Source: Bacteroides intestinalis DSM 17393
GTDB taxonomy: Bacteria; Bacteroidota; Bacteroidia; Bacteroidales; Bacteroidaceae
Reading direction: 5' to 3'
DNA: 64,000 nucleotides
Assembly (NCBI RefSeq): GCF_000172175.1
Contig: NZ_ABJL02000007.1
Coordinates: forward strand, 992,001 to 1,056,000
The notes under the pieces were generated by a model. That model did no database searches, had not been told where the DNA came from, and saw only the letters and a program-made list of their open reading frames with translations. Shown piece after piece: positions 27,933-36,707 of this stretch (positions within the stretch are counted from its first letter, which is position 1; every line of letters begins with the position of its first letter). The position numbers were made by a program, and so were the translations under genes.

Positions 27933-29246
27933 ATGATGAGACTTATAATATATGTGATGCTTCTGCTTTACCCGTTTAGCCTGCTGCCGGCAGCTTCTGG
28001 TGGTAAGAAGGAGAAGAACTTGTCTGATGAAGAACTGATGACCCTCGTGCAGAAACAGACTTTCCGTTATTTCTGGGATTATGGACATCCGGTTTCGGGC
28101 TTGGCACGCGAACGTAGTAACGGTAATGACGATATTGTTACCATTGGTGGTTCCGGCTTTGGGGTAATGGCTATTATTGTCGGTGCAGAACGTGGATTTG
28201 TAACGCGTGAACAAGCGGCAGAGCGTATGCTGAAAATAGTCAGCTTTCTGAATGATAAGAATACGGACAGTTACCATGGCATTTGGGCGCATTGGATAAA
28301 TGGGCAGAACGGAGAAACCATTTCTTTCAGCAGGAAAGATGATGGTGCCGATCTGGTAGAGTCTGCTTTCATGTTCGAAGGGTTGTTGGCTGCACATCAG
28401 TATTTCAACAAAGATAATCAGGTGGAAAGACGTATCCGCGGTCTTATTAATGACCTGTGGCGTCAGGCTGAATGGAATTGGTTTACTAAAGGTGGTGAAG
28501 ATGTACTCTATTGGCATTGGTCACCCAATAACGGTTGGTCGATGAACCATCAGATAAAAGGGCATAATGAGTGCCATATTACATATATACTTGCTGCTTC
28601 TTCACCCACTTATCCCATTGCAGAGTCGGTATATCATAAAGGGTGGGCCAATTCTATCGTTTTCAAGAATGGTAAGAAGTATTACGACATAACCTTGCCA
28701 TTGGGAAGTGATTATGGCGGACCTTTGTTCTTTACCCATTATTCTTATATGGGACTTGATCCGCGTGGCTTGAAAGATTATTATGCTGATTATGAAGAAC
28801 AGATGAAAGCACATACTCTGATTAATCGTGCTTATTGCATAGATAATCCGAAGGGGTATAAAGGGTATGGAGAACAGTGCTGGGGACTGACAGCCAGTGA
28901 TGGTGATAAAGGGTACTCTGCGCATTGTCCTGGTAATGACCGCGGTGTTATTACTCCAACAGCCGCCTTGTCGTCTATTCCTTATGCACCGGAATATTCA
29001 TTGCAGGCCATGCGCTATTTCTATGAAGAGCTTGGCGATAAGCTTTGGGGAGAATATGGTTTCAAGGATGCATTTAACCTGACTGCTGACTGGTTTGCGC
29101 CATCTTATCTGGCTATAGACCAGGGACCTATTATTGTTATGATAGAAAATTATCGTACAGGTTTAATATGGAAATTGTTTATGAGTCATCCGGATGTACA
29201 AAAAGGATTGAAGAAGTTAGGATTTAAAACACCATACTTAAATTAA
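27933..29246 (+). CDS. GH144 beta-1,2-glucanase, periplasmic form
   Basis: 437 residues. Signal peptide (1-22, ending LLPAA) without a lipobox, so predicted soluble periplasmic. It is the catalytic domain alone, lacking the Ig-like domain of its upstream paralogue. Conserved features: KQTFRYFWDYGH, D136-D137-GA-D140 with E143, WHWSPNNG, and E213 in HNECHITYILAASSP; two Asp four residues apart and a Glu about 75 residues later fit the GH144 active-site layout. It likely shortens imported beta-1,2-gluco-oligosaccharides to sophorose or similar, feeding the GH3 enzyme. Endo or exo mode cannot be read from sequence. Confidence 0.87.
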   Translation: MMRLIIYVMLLLYPFSLLPAASGGKKEKNLSDEELMTLVQKQTFRYFWDYGHPVSGLARERSNGNDDIVTIGGSGFGVMAIIVGAERGFVTREQAAERMLKIVSFLNDKNTDSYHGIWAHWINGQNGETISFSRKDDGADLVESAFMFEGLLAAHQYFNKDNQVERRIRGLINDLWRQAEWNWFTKGGEDVLYWHWSPNNGWSMNHQIKGHNECHITYILAASSPTYPIAESVYHKGWANSIVFKNGKKYYDITLPLGSDYGGPLFFTHYSYMGLDPRGLKDYYADYEEQMKAHTLINRAYCIDNPKGYKGYGEQCWGLTASDGDKGYSAHCPGNDRGVITPTAALSSIPYAPEYSLQAMRYFYEELGDKLWGEYGFKDAFNLTADWFAPSYLAIDQGPIIVMIENYRTGLIWKLFMSHPDVQKGLKKLGFKTPYLN

Positions 29247-29261
29247 AAAGGTTTCATAATT

Positions 29262-30116
29262 ATGAAAAACATGTTTTTTAATAGTGTATTAGTTGCTTTC
29301 GTTCTGCTTGTTGCTTCGTGCAGCAAGCAGCCGGAAGCTAAAGTTGATGTGATGTCATTCAATATTCGTCTGGATCATGTAGCGGATAGTTTGAACAACT
29401 GGAAGTATCGTAAAGATGCTGCGGCACAAATGATTATTTATTATGCTCCGGATGTAGTAGGTATGCAGGAAGTATTAAAGAACCAGTTGGACGATCTGAA
29501 GAACCGCCTTCCGCAATATACGGTTTTAGGTGTGGGGCGTGCCGATGGAAAAGAAAAAGGGGAATATTGTTCTCTGTTCTATAAGACCGATCGTTTCGAT
29601 CTTATGAAGAGTGGCAATTTCGGTTTAAGTGAAACACCCGATTCTATTGGAATAAAAGGCTGGGATGCTGCTTGCGAACGCATTGTGACGTGGGCTGTTC
29701 TTAAAGATAAAGTCAGTGGTAAAGAATTGGCTGCTTTTAATACACATTTCGACCATATTGGTAAGGTTGCCCGTCGTGAAAGTGCAGTTTTGTTGCTTGC
29801 AAAGATACGTGAGATAGCCTCGGACTTACCGGTGGTTATTACGGGAGATTTTAATGGTACTGTTGATTCAGATCCGATTTCTGTTCTTACGGAAGGGGGA
29901 ATGCAGAATACTTATTCCGCATCTGACATAGTTTATGGTCCTACGTGGAGCTTTCATGATTTTGGGCGCATCCCGGTTGAAGAACGCCAGTTGATCGATT
30001 TTATTTTTGTCAATGGACAAGTGGTGGCCAATAAATTCAGAGTGATAGCAGACAAGCCGGACAATGGCTATTTATCCGACCATGCGCCTATTCAGGCCAA
30101 TCTGACAATTCGATAG
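29262..30116 (+). CDS. EEP-fold phosphoesterase lipoprotein
   Basis: 284 residues; lipoprotein signal with lipobox VASC. It belongs to the endonuclease/exonuclease/phosphatase superfamily: SFNIR strand, metal-binding Glu in VGMQEV, NTHFDHIG, TGDFNGT and the terminal SDHAPI, all active-site motifs of the fold. The family hydrolyses phosphodiesters or phosphomonoesters on nucleic acids, lipids, inositol phosphates and, in some Bacteroidota loci, glycans. Being inside a PUL and exported, it is unlikely to be a DNA-repair enzyme; removing a phospho-substituent from the glucan is my inference. The sulfatase gene starts 4 bases after its stop. Confidence 0.82.
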   Translation: MKNMFFNSVLVAFVLLVASCSKQPEAKVDVMSFNIRLDHVADSLNNWKYRKDAAAQMIIYYAPDVVGMQEVLKNQLDDLKNRLPQYTVLGVGRADGKEKGEYCSLFYKTDRFDLMKSGNFGLSETPDSIGIKGWDAACERIVTWAVLKDKVSGKELAAFNTHFDHIGKVARRESAVLLLAKIREIASDLPVVITGDFNGTVDSDPISVLTEGGMQNTYSASDIVYGPTWSFHDFGRIPVEERQLIDFIFVNGQVVANKFRVIADKPDNGYLSDHAPIQANLTIR

Positions 30117-30120
30117 TACC

Positions 30121-31689
30121 ATGATTTCTAAATTATCCTTGGGGCTTGTCGTTTTACCTTTTGTACCTTCCTCCATTGTGCAAGGTCAAGAGCAGGAAGT
30201 CCGTAACGAACGCCCCAATATCATTTTTATTATGAGTGATGACCACGCCCGTCAGGCTATGAGTATTTATGGTCATCCTATAGGGAAAGTGGCGCCGACT
30301 CCGAATATTGACCGTATCGGGCATGAAGGAGCGGTTTTCCAGAATAACTATTGTTGCAATTCTATTTCCGGGCCGAGTCGTGCTGCCATACTTACCGGTA
30401 AACATAGCCATAAGAATGGTTTCATGAAGAACTGGGCGAAAGGTTTTGACGGTACGCAACAGACCCTTCCAAAGATATTGCAGGCAAATGGTTACGAGAC
30501 AGCTGTTATTGGTAAGTGGCATCTTATTTCTAAGCCTACAGGTTTCGATCATTGGATGATTCTGGATGATCAGGGAGAATATTGTAATCCGCATTTTATT
30601 ACTGAAAATGATACCACACGTCATTTGGGGTATGTGACGGATTTGATTACTAAATATACGGAAGAATGGCTCGACGGACGGAAAGACAAGAACAAGCCTT
30701 TCTTTCTGATGATGCATCACAAAGCTGTTCATAGAAACTGGGTACCTGCAGAAAGACATTACCATCTGTATGAGCATACTACTTTTCCACTTCCTGATAA
30801 TTATTTTGATGTTTATGAGGGTCGTTATGCGGCACAGATGCAAAAGATGAATATCTATTGTGACATGTACGAAGGACACGATCTGAAGATGGTTACTGGT
30901 ATGGATAGTGACAGTTTACTGTTCGACCCTTGGCCGCATGCTTTTCTGGGGACAATGGAACCGGATGAATGCCGTCGTTTTCTTGATGCATATCGTGATA
31001 GAAATAATGAATTCCACTCCAGAAAACGTTCATTCAAAGAAGTCGCGGAATGGAAATACCAGCGTTACTTGCAAGATTATATGGGAGTTGTAGCGAGTGT
31101 AGACGAAAGTGTGGGAGAGATTCTTGATTATCTGAAATGTACCGGACTGGATAAAAATACGATTGTAGTCTATACTACCGATCAGGGCTTCTATTTGGGA
31201 GAACATGGTTGGTTTGATAAGCGTTTCATGTACGAAGAATCTTTCGGCATGCCGATGGTTATGCGCTGGCCCGGACATATCAAGCCGGAAACTCAGGTAA
31301 CAGGACTGACGCAGAACATAGACTTTGCTCCTACTTTTCTGGATATGTGTGGTATCGAAGTGCCACGGGATATGCAGGGCGTATCGTTCCGGGAGTTGGT
31401 AGAGACGGGAAAGAAACCGCGTGATTGGCGTAAATCGCTCTATTATCATTATTATGAATTTCCTGGATTTCATAGTGTCCGTGCCCATTATGGTGTAAAG
31501 ATGGAACGCTACAAATTGATGCACTTTTATGTGGAAGACAAATGGGAACTGTATGATCTGAAAACTGATCCGACAGAAATGCACAATCTGTACGGAAAGC
31601 AAGGAATGGAGAAAGTAACTGCTGAACTAATGGCAGAACTTGCACGTTTACAGAAACAATATGAAGTTCCTCAGAATTTGTGCAAGTAA
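30121..31689 (+). CDS. Sulfatase (formylglycine, Ser-type), PUL-encoded
   Basis: 522 residues with a signal peptide ending near VQGQ. Alkaline-phosphatase-superfamily sulfatase: metal Asp pair in FIMSDDHARQ (D40, D41), and the formylglycine signature S83-G-P-S-R87 followed by AAILTG. A serine at the modified position is the Bacteroides form, needing the radical-SAM maturase anSME, which is not in this window. Later motifs VYTTDQGFYLGEHGWFDKRFMYEES fit the C-terminal metal and substrate residues of type I sulfatases. The substrate is unclear: beta-1,2-glucans are not usually sulfated, so either the target carries sulfate or the enzyme hydrolyses another ester. Confidence 0.9.
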   Translation: MISKLSLGLVVLPFVPSSIVQGQEQEVRNERPNIIFIMSDDHARQAMSIYGHPIGKVAPTPNIDRIGHEGAVFQNNYCCNSISGPSRAAILTGKHSHKNGFMKNWAKGFDGTQQTLPKILQANGYETAVIGKWHLISKPTGFDHWMILDDQGEYCNPHFITENDTTRHLGYVTDLITKYTEEWLDGRKDKNKPFFLMMHHKAVHRNWVPAERHYHLYEHTTFPLPDNYFDVYEGRYAAQMQKMNIYCDMYEGHDLKMVTGMDSDSLLFDPWPHAFLGTMEPDECRRFLDAYRDRNNEFHSRKRSFKEVAEWKYQRYLQDYMGVVASVDESVGEILDYLKCTGLDKNTIVVYTTDQGFYLGEHGWFDKRFMYEESFGMPMVMRWPGHIKPETQVTGLTQNIDFAPTFLDMCGIEVPRDMQGVSFRELVETGKKPRDWRKSLYYHYYEFPGFHSVRAHYGVKMERYKLMHFYVEDKWELYDLKTDPTEMHNLYGKQGMEKVTAELMAELARLQKQYEVPQNLCK

Positions 31690-31705
31690 TATAAAGAACG
31701 AAAGA

Positions 31706-33430
31706 ATGAAACATCTGTTATTGACTATAGTCTGCCTGATTGCGTGGACTACTCTTCCGGCGCAGGATATGCGTCAGGATACATATTGTAATCCCTTGAA
31801 TATAGATTATACCTATATGATTTATAATTCCGACCGGGATATTTCTTACCGTTCGGGGGCCGATCCGGCAGTAGTGGATTTTCGCGGAGAATATTATATG
31901 TTCGTAACGCGTTCGCATGGCTATTGGCGTTCCAAGGATTTATTGAACTGGGAATTTGTACGTCCCGGTAAGAATTGGTATCCTCAGGGATGCAATGCTC
32001 CGGCTGCACACAATTATAAGGATTCTGTGCTTTATGTTGCAGGCGATCCTTCAGGTTCTATGAGCATCCTTTATACCGATGATCCTGCTTCCGGTGATTG
32101 GGAAGCTACGCCTGCCATTCTGCATAATCTGCAAGATCCTGATTTGTTTATTGATGACGATGGGAAAGCTTATATGTTCTGGGGATCTTCCAATGTTTAC
32201 CCTATCCGGGGTATGGAATTGGATAAAAATCACCGTTTCACAAAGAAAGGGGAGACGAAAGAACTATTCAATCTGGATATGCCTAAACATGGTTGGGAGC
32301 GTTTTGGTGAGAATCATACGGATACAGTATTGGGCGGTTACATTGAAGGCCCTTGGTTGACAAAACATAATGGTAAATACTATATGCAATATGGTGCGCC
32401 GGGTACGGAATTCAATGTTTATGCGGACGGAGTATACGTAGCAGATCATCCGATGGGACCTTATACCTACCAGAAACATAATCCGGTATCTTATAAACCG
32501 GGTGGTTATATGAATGGTGCCGGGCATGGAAGCACTGTGCTTGGTCCCGGCGGGCAGTATTGGCATTTTGCTTCGATGTCTCTTTCCATTAATGTGAACT
32601 GGGAACGTCGTCTCTGCATGTTTCCCGCCGGATTCGATAGAGATGGTATTATGTATGTGGATACCCGTTTTGGAGATTATCCCCGTTATGCTCCTGCCGT
32701 GCCGGGTAAGGCAGGGCAGTTCCGAGGGTGGATGTTGCTCTCTTACGGCAAGCCGGTTACCGCTTCTACTGTGAAAGGAGAGTTTCAACCTTCTGCATTG
32801 ACTGATGAACTGACTAAGACATTCTGGTTGGCTGAGGCTAACGATGAACGCCAATGGGTAATGATCGATCTGGAAAAACCGGCTACTGTATCTGCTATTC
32901 AGATCAACTATCATGATTACCAAAGTGATATGTATGGTCGTTATGAAGGGCTTCGTCACCGCTATGTGATTGAGGGGTCACTGGATGGACAGAGTTGGGA
33001 TATATTGGTTGACCGTAAAGAAAGTTATAAAGATACCCCGAATGATTATGTTGAACTCGGACAATCCCAATCTGCGCGTTATATCCGCTATAAGAACATA
33101 GATGTACCGACCCCGAACTTGGCAATTTCTGAACTTCGGGTATTCGGATTGGGTATGGGGAAAACACCGCAACAACCGAAGAAATTAGCCCTTGATCGCC
33201 GTGCGGACCGTCGTGATATTACTATCAGTTGGGAACCGGTCAAAGGTGCACAAGGATATAATGTGTTATGGGGTATTGCTCCCGATAAACTTTATAGCTC
33301 CTGGATGGTATATGGCAATAATGAATTATTTATGAAATCTCTTACTACCGATCAGGATTATTACTTCTGTGTGGAAGCATTTAATGAGAATGGCGTATCT
33401 TTACGTTCAGAAGTGAAACATGTAAAATAA
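31706..33430 (+). CDS. GH43-family enzyme with discoidin and fibronectin-III domains
   Basis: 574 residues from MKHLLLTIVCLIAWTTLPAQ; the upstream in-frame ATGs lie inside the sulfatase gene. N-terminal five-bladed propeller of GH43 type with the three expected acids: D53 in SGADPAVV, D144 in LQDPDLFIDDDG and E214 in GGYIEGPW. Then an F5/8-type-C (discoidin) carbohydrate-binding domain (about 355-475, ARYIRYKNID...ISELRVFG) and a fibronectin-III domain (about 485-574). Most GH43 enzymes act on arabinose, xylose or galactose linkages, so a side-chain role is likely. The exact linkage is unknown. Confidence 0.87.
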   Translation: MKHLLLTIVCLIAWTTLPAQDMRQDTYCNPLNIDYTYMIYNSDRDISYRSGADPAVVDFRGEYYMFVTRSHGYWRSKDLLNWEFVRPGKNWYPQGCNAPAAHNYKDSVLYVAGDPSGSMSILYTDDPASGDWEATPAILHNLQDPDLFIDDDGKAYMFWGSSNVYPIRGMELDKNHRFTKKGETKELFNLDMPKHGWERFGENHTDTVLGGYIEGPWLTKHNGKYYMQYGAPGTEFNVYADGVYVADHPMGPYTYQKHNPVSYKPGGYMNGAGHGSTVLGPGGQYWHFASMSLSINVNWERRLCMFPAGFDRDGIMYVDTRFGDYPRYAPAVPGKAGQFRGWMLLSYGKPVTASTVKGEFQPSALTDELTKTFWLAEANDERQWVMIDLEKPATVSAIQINYHDYQSDMYGRYEGLRHRYVIEGSLDGQSWDILVDRKESYKDTPNDYVELGQSQSARYIRYKNIDVPTPNLAISELRVFGLGMGKTPQQPKKLALDRRADRRDITISWEPVKGAQGYNVLWGIAPDKLYSSWMVYGNNELFMKSLTTDQDYYFCVEAFNENGVSLRSEVKHVK

Positions 33431-33437
33431 CAATGCT

Positions 33438-34205
33438 ATGAAACGATTAATCAGTGCTATTTGTCTTCTTTTCTTCCTGTTACCTTTGCCTGCTCAGGAA
33501 ACGTACCAGAAAGAAATCTTTATCTCTTCCCGGGGAGATACCTTGCAGTATCGCTTGCTGCAACCGGAAAATATGAAAAAGAGTGAGAAGTATCCTTTGG
33601 TGCTTTTTCTGCATGGTGCAGGGGAGCGCGGTAATGATAATGAGAGGCAATTGACCCATGGTGGACAAATGTTTTTGAATCCGGTGAACCGGGAGAAATA
33701 CCCGGCATTCGTGCTTGCACCACAGTGTCCCGAAACGGGCTATTGGGCATACTCGGCACGTCCTGAATCATTTCTGCCGAATGAGATGCCGTTGAATGAA
33801 CCGATAACTCCGATTTTTCAGACAGTGAAGGATTTGCTGGATACTTATCTGGCAATGCCTCAGGTTGATAAATCACGTATCTATATCGTTGGACTTTCCA
33901 TGGGAGGAATGGGAACCTTTGACATGGCTGTCCGTTTCCCGGAGATATTTGCTGCTGCTGTGCCTATTTGCGGTACAGTAAATGTGGCGCGCCTGAAAGC
34001 TGCTAAGTCTGTAAAGTTTCGTATTTTCCATGGTGATGCTGACAATGTGGTTACACCTGAAGGTTCGCGTGCGGCATACAGGACTTTGAAGAAGGCAGGT
34101 GCTGATGTGGAATACATCGAGTTCCCGGGATGTAATCATGGTAGCTGGAATCCGGCTTTCAATTATCCCGACTTTATGAGTTGGCTGTTCAGTCAGAAGA
34201 AATAG
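33438..34205 (+). CDS. Secreted alpha/beta-hydrolase, probable carbohydrate esterase
   Basis: 255 residues, signal peptide to about residue 20. Catalytic triad is visible: S154 in VGLSMGGMGT, D200 or D202 in FHGDADNVV, and H234 in GCNHGSW; the oxyanion region is LFLHGAGERGND. The fold matches the feruloyl/acetyl-esterase (CE1-like, PHB-depolymerase-like) group. As the last gene of the PUL it probably removes an ester substituent from the glycan (acetyl, succinyl or other). The stop codon lies at the edge of a perfect 22-bp palindrome shared with the ispG 3' end. Confidence 0.83.
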   Translation: MKRLISAICLLFFLLPLPAQETYQKEIFISSRGDTLQYRLLQPENMKKSEKYPLVLFLHGAGERGNDNERQLTHGGQMFLNPVNREKYPAFVLAPQCPETGYWAYSARPESFLPNEMPLNEPITPIFQTVKDLLDTYLAMPQVDKSRIYIVGLSMGGMGTFDMAVRFPEIFAAAVPICGTVNVARLKAAKSVKFRIFHGDADNVVTPEGSRAAYRTLKKAGADVEYIEFPGCNHGSWNPAFNYPDFMSWLFSQKK

Positions 34206-34264
34206 TTTAAAGAAAAATGAGGTTTTGCCAGCATTTTGACACAACCTCATTTTTCTTTAAACTA
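34203..34264. terminator. Bidirectional terminator between the PUL and ispG
   Basis: The arms 34203-34224 and 34243-34264 are perfect 22-base reverse complements with an 18-base loop. The outer ends are the TAG stop codons of both convergent genes. A/T-rich arm ends supply a T-run in either direction. Confidence 0.85.
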
Positions 34265-36103
34265 TTTTTCTTCATAATCCCCGTTAGCTTTAATCAGCTC
34301 AATCAGCTTTTCTACAGCTTCTTCTTCGGGAATATTCTTTTCAATGCATTCTTTCTTCTTATACAGACTGATTTTCCCACGTCCGGCACCTACGTAGCCA
34401 TAGTCAGCATCAGCCATTTCTCCGGGACCATTGACGATGCAGCCCATAATACCTATTTTCAATCCTTTCAGGTGTGAAGTAGCGGCTTTTACACGTGCTA
34501 TGGTACTTTGAAGATTGAACAGGGTGCGTCCGCATCCGGGACAGGAGATATATTCCGTTTTGCTGGTGCGTATACGTCCTGCTTGCAGAATACCAAAGGC
34601 TGTGGCATCTACTACAGCATGACTGAGATCTCCCTGGTTGAACAGGAAAATACCATCGCAAAGGCCGTCGAAGATAAGTGCTCCCATGTCAGCAGCAGAT
34701 TTTATCTGCAAGTCCTCCGCTTCATTTTCAGCATAGTGCTGGAAGAATACAACCGGATTTTTCAGTCCTTCCTGCATCAATTGGTGAACTAAGGCACGAT
34801 GTTCTCCAAGTCGGTTAGGATGGTTACTCTGTGATATAATGACTACTTCCGGATGATGTTTCAGACAAGCAATCACTTCTTCTGTTTGTGCCATGTAAGG
34901 CATAAACATGAATTTCAAATCGGCTTGGCAATTGCCCATAAGTGGCATCTGCTGGTAATTGAAAGCCGGATAGGTTCCGGGCTCTTCTTCCCATACATCC
35001 GCATCCAGAATGTATTCCACTCCTTCTTCACGAATTTCTGGTAAGGCACGTCCGGCATAGATGTAATCCGGAATGAATTGAGGGTTCGTATCGAATTTTC
35101 CGTCCATGCGTTCGGCAATGACTACAGGCAGGTGATTCCCGCCTATGTTGCGTACGGCAGTTGTTTCACGTCGTACCGGAGAAAGATAATTGAAACCTTC
35201 TGCTTCCACTCCGGGTATGTAAGGATGATCCTGGTGCTGCATGATATAATCCACCAACTTTCGTGCTACAGGTATTTCTGCTTCCGGAGCTTCGCTCAGA
35301 GAAACACGAATGGTATCACCCAGACCGTCGGCTAGTAATGCGCCGATGCCCAGGGCAGACTTGATACGTCCGTCCTCACCATCACCGGCTTCTGTAACAC
35401 CAAGATGCAATGGGAATTGCATTCCTTCCTTTTCCATTACGGCAGCCAGCAGGCGAACCGTTTTCACCATTACTACTGTATTGGAGGCTTTGATAGAGAT
35501 GACAACATCTGTGAAATTTTCTTTTATACAGATGCGCAGGAATTCCATGCATGATTCCACCATACCTTCCGGTGTATCGCCGTAGCGAGACATAATGCGG
35601 TCGGACAGTGAACCATGATTTACTCCGATACGGATGGCTGTATGATTCTCCTTGCAGATATTCAGGAAAGGAACGAACCGGTCATGTATCTTCTGCAATT
35701 CTTGTGCATATTCTTCGTCTGTATATTCCAGATGCTTGAAGGTGCGTGCGGCATCTACATAGTTTCCCGGATTGATACGTACTTTCTCAACATACTGTGC
35801 TGCTACATCTGCTACCTTTGGGTTGAAGTGGATGTCGGCAACCAGTGGAACCATATATCCATCCCGGCGTAAACCGGCATTGATGTTCATCAGGTTTTCC
35901 GCTTCTTTAATGCCTTGTGCTGTCAGACGTACATATTCACCTCCGGCATTTACAATTAGTTTGGCCTGTGCTACGCTGGCTTCTGTATCCTGCGTAGCGG
36001 TGTTTGTCATACTCTGTATGCGTATAGGATTGGAGCCGCCCATAGGGGTGGCTCCAATATTTACTTCTGATGTTTCCCGACGGGAATAGTTGAATAAATC
36101 CAC
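34262..36103 (-). CDS. ispG: 4-hydroxy-3-methylbut-2-enyl diphosphate synthase, long form
   Basis: Seventh step of the MEP isoprenoid pathway: reductive ring opening of MEcPP to HMBPP with a [4Fe-4S] cluster. 613 residues instead of about 370, because a third domain is inserted between the TIM barrel (MGGSNPIRIQSMTNTATQD, VPLVADIHFNP, LHLGVTEAGDGEDG) and the cluster domain; this A*-domain form is known from plants and Bacteroidota. Cluster ligands are in YISCPGCGRTLF and GCIVNGPGE. The start is close to the upstream purE stop (1-base gap), so they form one operon with gcvH likely upstream. Confidence 0.96.
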   Translation of the reverse strand: MDLFNYSRRETSEVNIGATPMGGSNPIRIQSMTNTATQDTEASVAQAKLIVNAGGEYVRLTAQGIKEAENLMNINAGLRRDGYMVPLVADIHFNPKVADVAAQYVEKVRINPGNYVDAARTFKHLEYTDEEYAQELQKIHDRFVPFLNICKENHTAIRIGVNHGSLSDRIMSRYGDTPEGMVESCMEFLRICIKENFTDVVISIKASNTVVMVKTVRLLAAVMEKEGMQFPLHLGVTEAGDGEDGRIKSALGIGALLADGLGDTIRVSLSEAPEAEIPVARKLVDYIMQHQDHPYIPGVEAEGFNYLSPVRRETTAVRNIGGNHLPVVIAERMDGKFDTNPQFIPDYIYAGRALPEIREEGVEYILDADVWEEEPGTYPAFNYQQMPLMGNCQADLKFMFMPYMAQTEEVIACLKHHPEVVIISQSNHPNRLGEHRALVHQLMQEGLKNPVVFFQHYAENEAEDLQIKSAADMGALIFDGLCDGIFLFNQGDLSHAVVDATAFGILQAGRIRTSKTEYISCPGCGRTLFNLQSTIARVKAATSHLKGLKIGIMGCIVNGPGEMADADYGYVGAGRGKISLYKKKECIEKNIPEEEAVEKLIELIKANGDYEEK

Positions 36104-36104
36104 A

Positions 36105-36614
36105 TTAATTAACTTTGTATTCGTACTTTACTTCTTTCAGTTCTTCGTTCGCCTTTACGATTTTCTTTTTCAGCCCTTCTTTGTAGGCTGCAAAAGTTTC
36201 AGCGAGATCGGTATCGCTCAAAGCCAGCATTTGTACAGCAAGAATGGCAGCATTCATGGCACCATTGATGGCAACTGTGGCTACAGGGATTCCGGGAGGC
36301 ATCTGGATGATAGAGTACAGGGCATCTACGCCATCCAGCACAGAACCTTTAACGGGAACTCCGATAACAGGCAGTGTTGTGTTGGCAGCGATGACTCCGG
36401 GCAGAGCAGCAGCCATGCCGGCAGCTGCGATTATCACTTTAACGCCGCGTCCGCGGGCGTTCTTTGCAAAATTCTCTACTGCTTCCGGAGTGCGGTGTGC
36501 AGAAAGAGCGTTCATTTCGAACGGTACATGTAAATCATTCAGCAGTTGAGCGGCCTTTTCCATAACAGGAAGGTCGGAGGTGCTGCCCATGATGATGCTT
36601 ACTAATGGAGACAT
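36105..36614 (-). CDS. purE: N5-carboxyaminoimidazole ribonucleotide mutase
   Basis: 169 residues. Class I PurE, which rearranges N5-CAIR to CAIR in purine synthesis. Conserved active-site segments are all present: MGSTSDLPVMEKA near the N-terminus, the catalytic-His loop SAHRTPEAV, and the glycine-rich AAAGMAAALPGVIA plus GVPV. Length is normal. It is between gcvH and ispG on the same strand, an arrangement with no metabolic logic but tight spacing to ispG. An inverted heptad repeat separates it from gcvH. Confidence 0.96.
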   Translation of the reverse strand: MSPLVSIIMGSTSDLPVMEKAAQLLNDLHVPFEMNALSAHRTPEAVENFAKNARGRGVKVIIAAAGMAAALPGVIAANTTLPVIGVPVKGSVLDGVDALYSIIQMPPGIPVATVAINGAMNAAILAVQMLALSDTDLAETFAAYKEGLKKKIVKANEELKEVKYEYKVN

Positions 36615-36621
36615 AATTATT

Positions 36622-36707
36622 TAGTTATTAGTGTTTAGTGATTAGTGATTAGCAAGCTTCTCAATATCAATTTGCTAATCACTAATCACTAATAGTTAAT
36701 CGTTAAT
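36622..36707. repeat. Mirror-arranged heptad repeats forming a 21-bp stem
   Basis: Two consecutive AGTGATT heptads plus degenerate copies (AGTTATT, AGTGTTT) on one side, and their complements on the other. 36635-36655 and 36672-36692 are perfect 21-base reverse complements with a 16-base loop. The repeat runs into the 3' end of gcvH. It could act as an intercistronic hairpin. Confidence 0.6.

Noticed and set aside
34208..34477. Plus-strand frames opposite ispG
   Set aside because: Antisense shadows of a confidently assigned gene; they run through the terminator palindrome.
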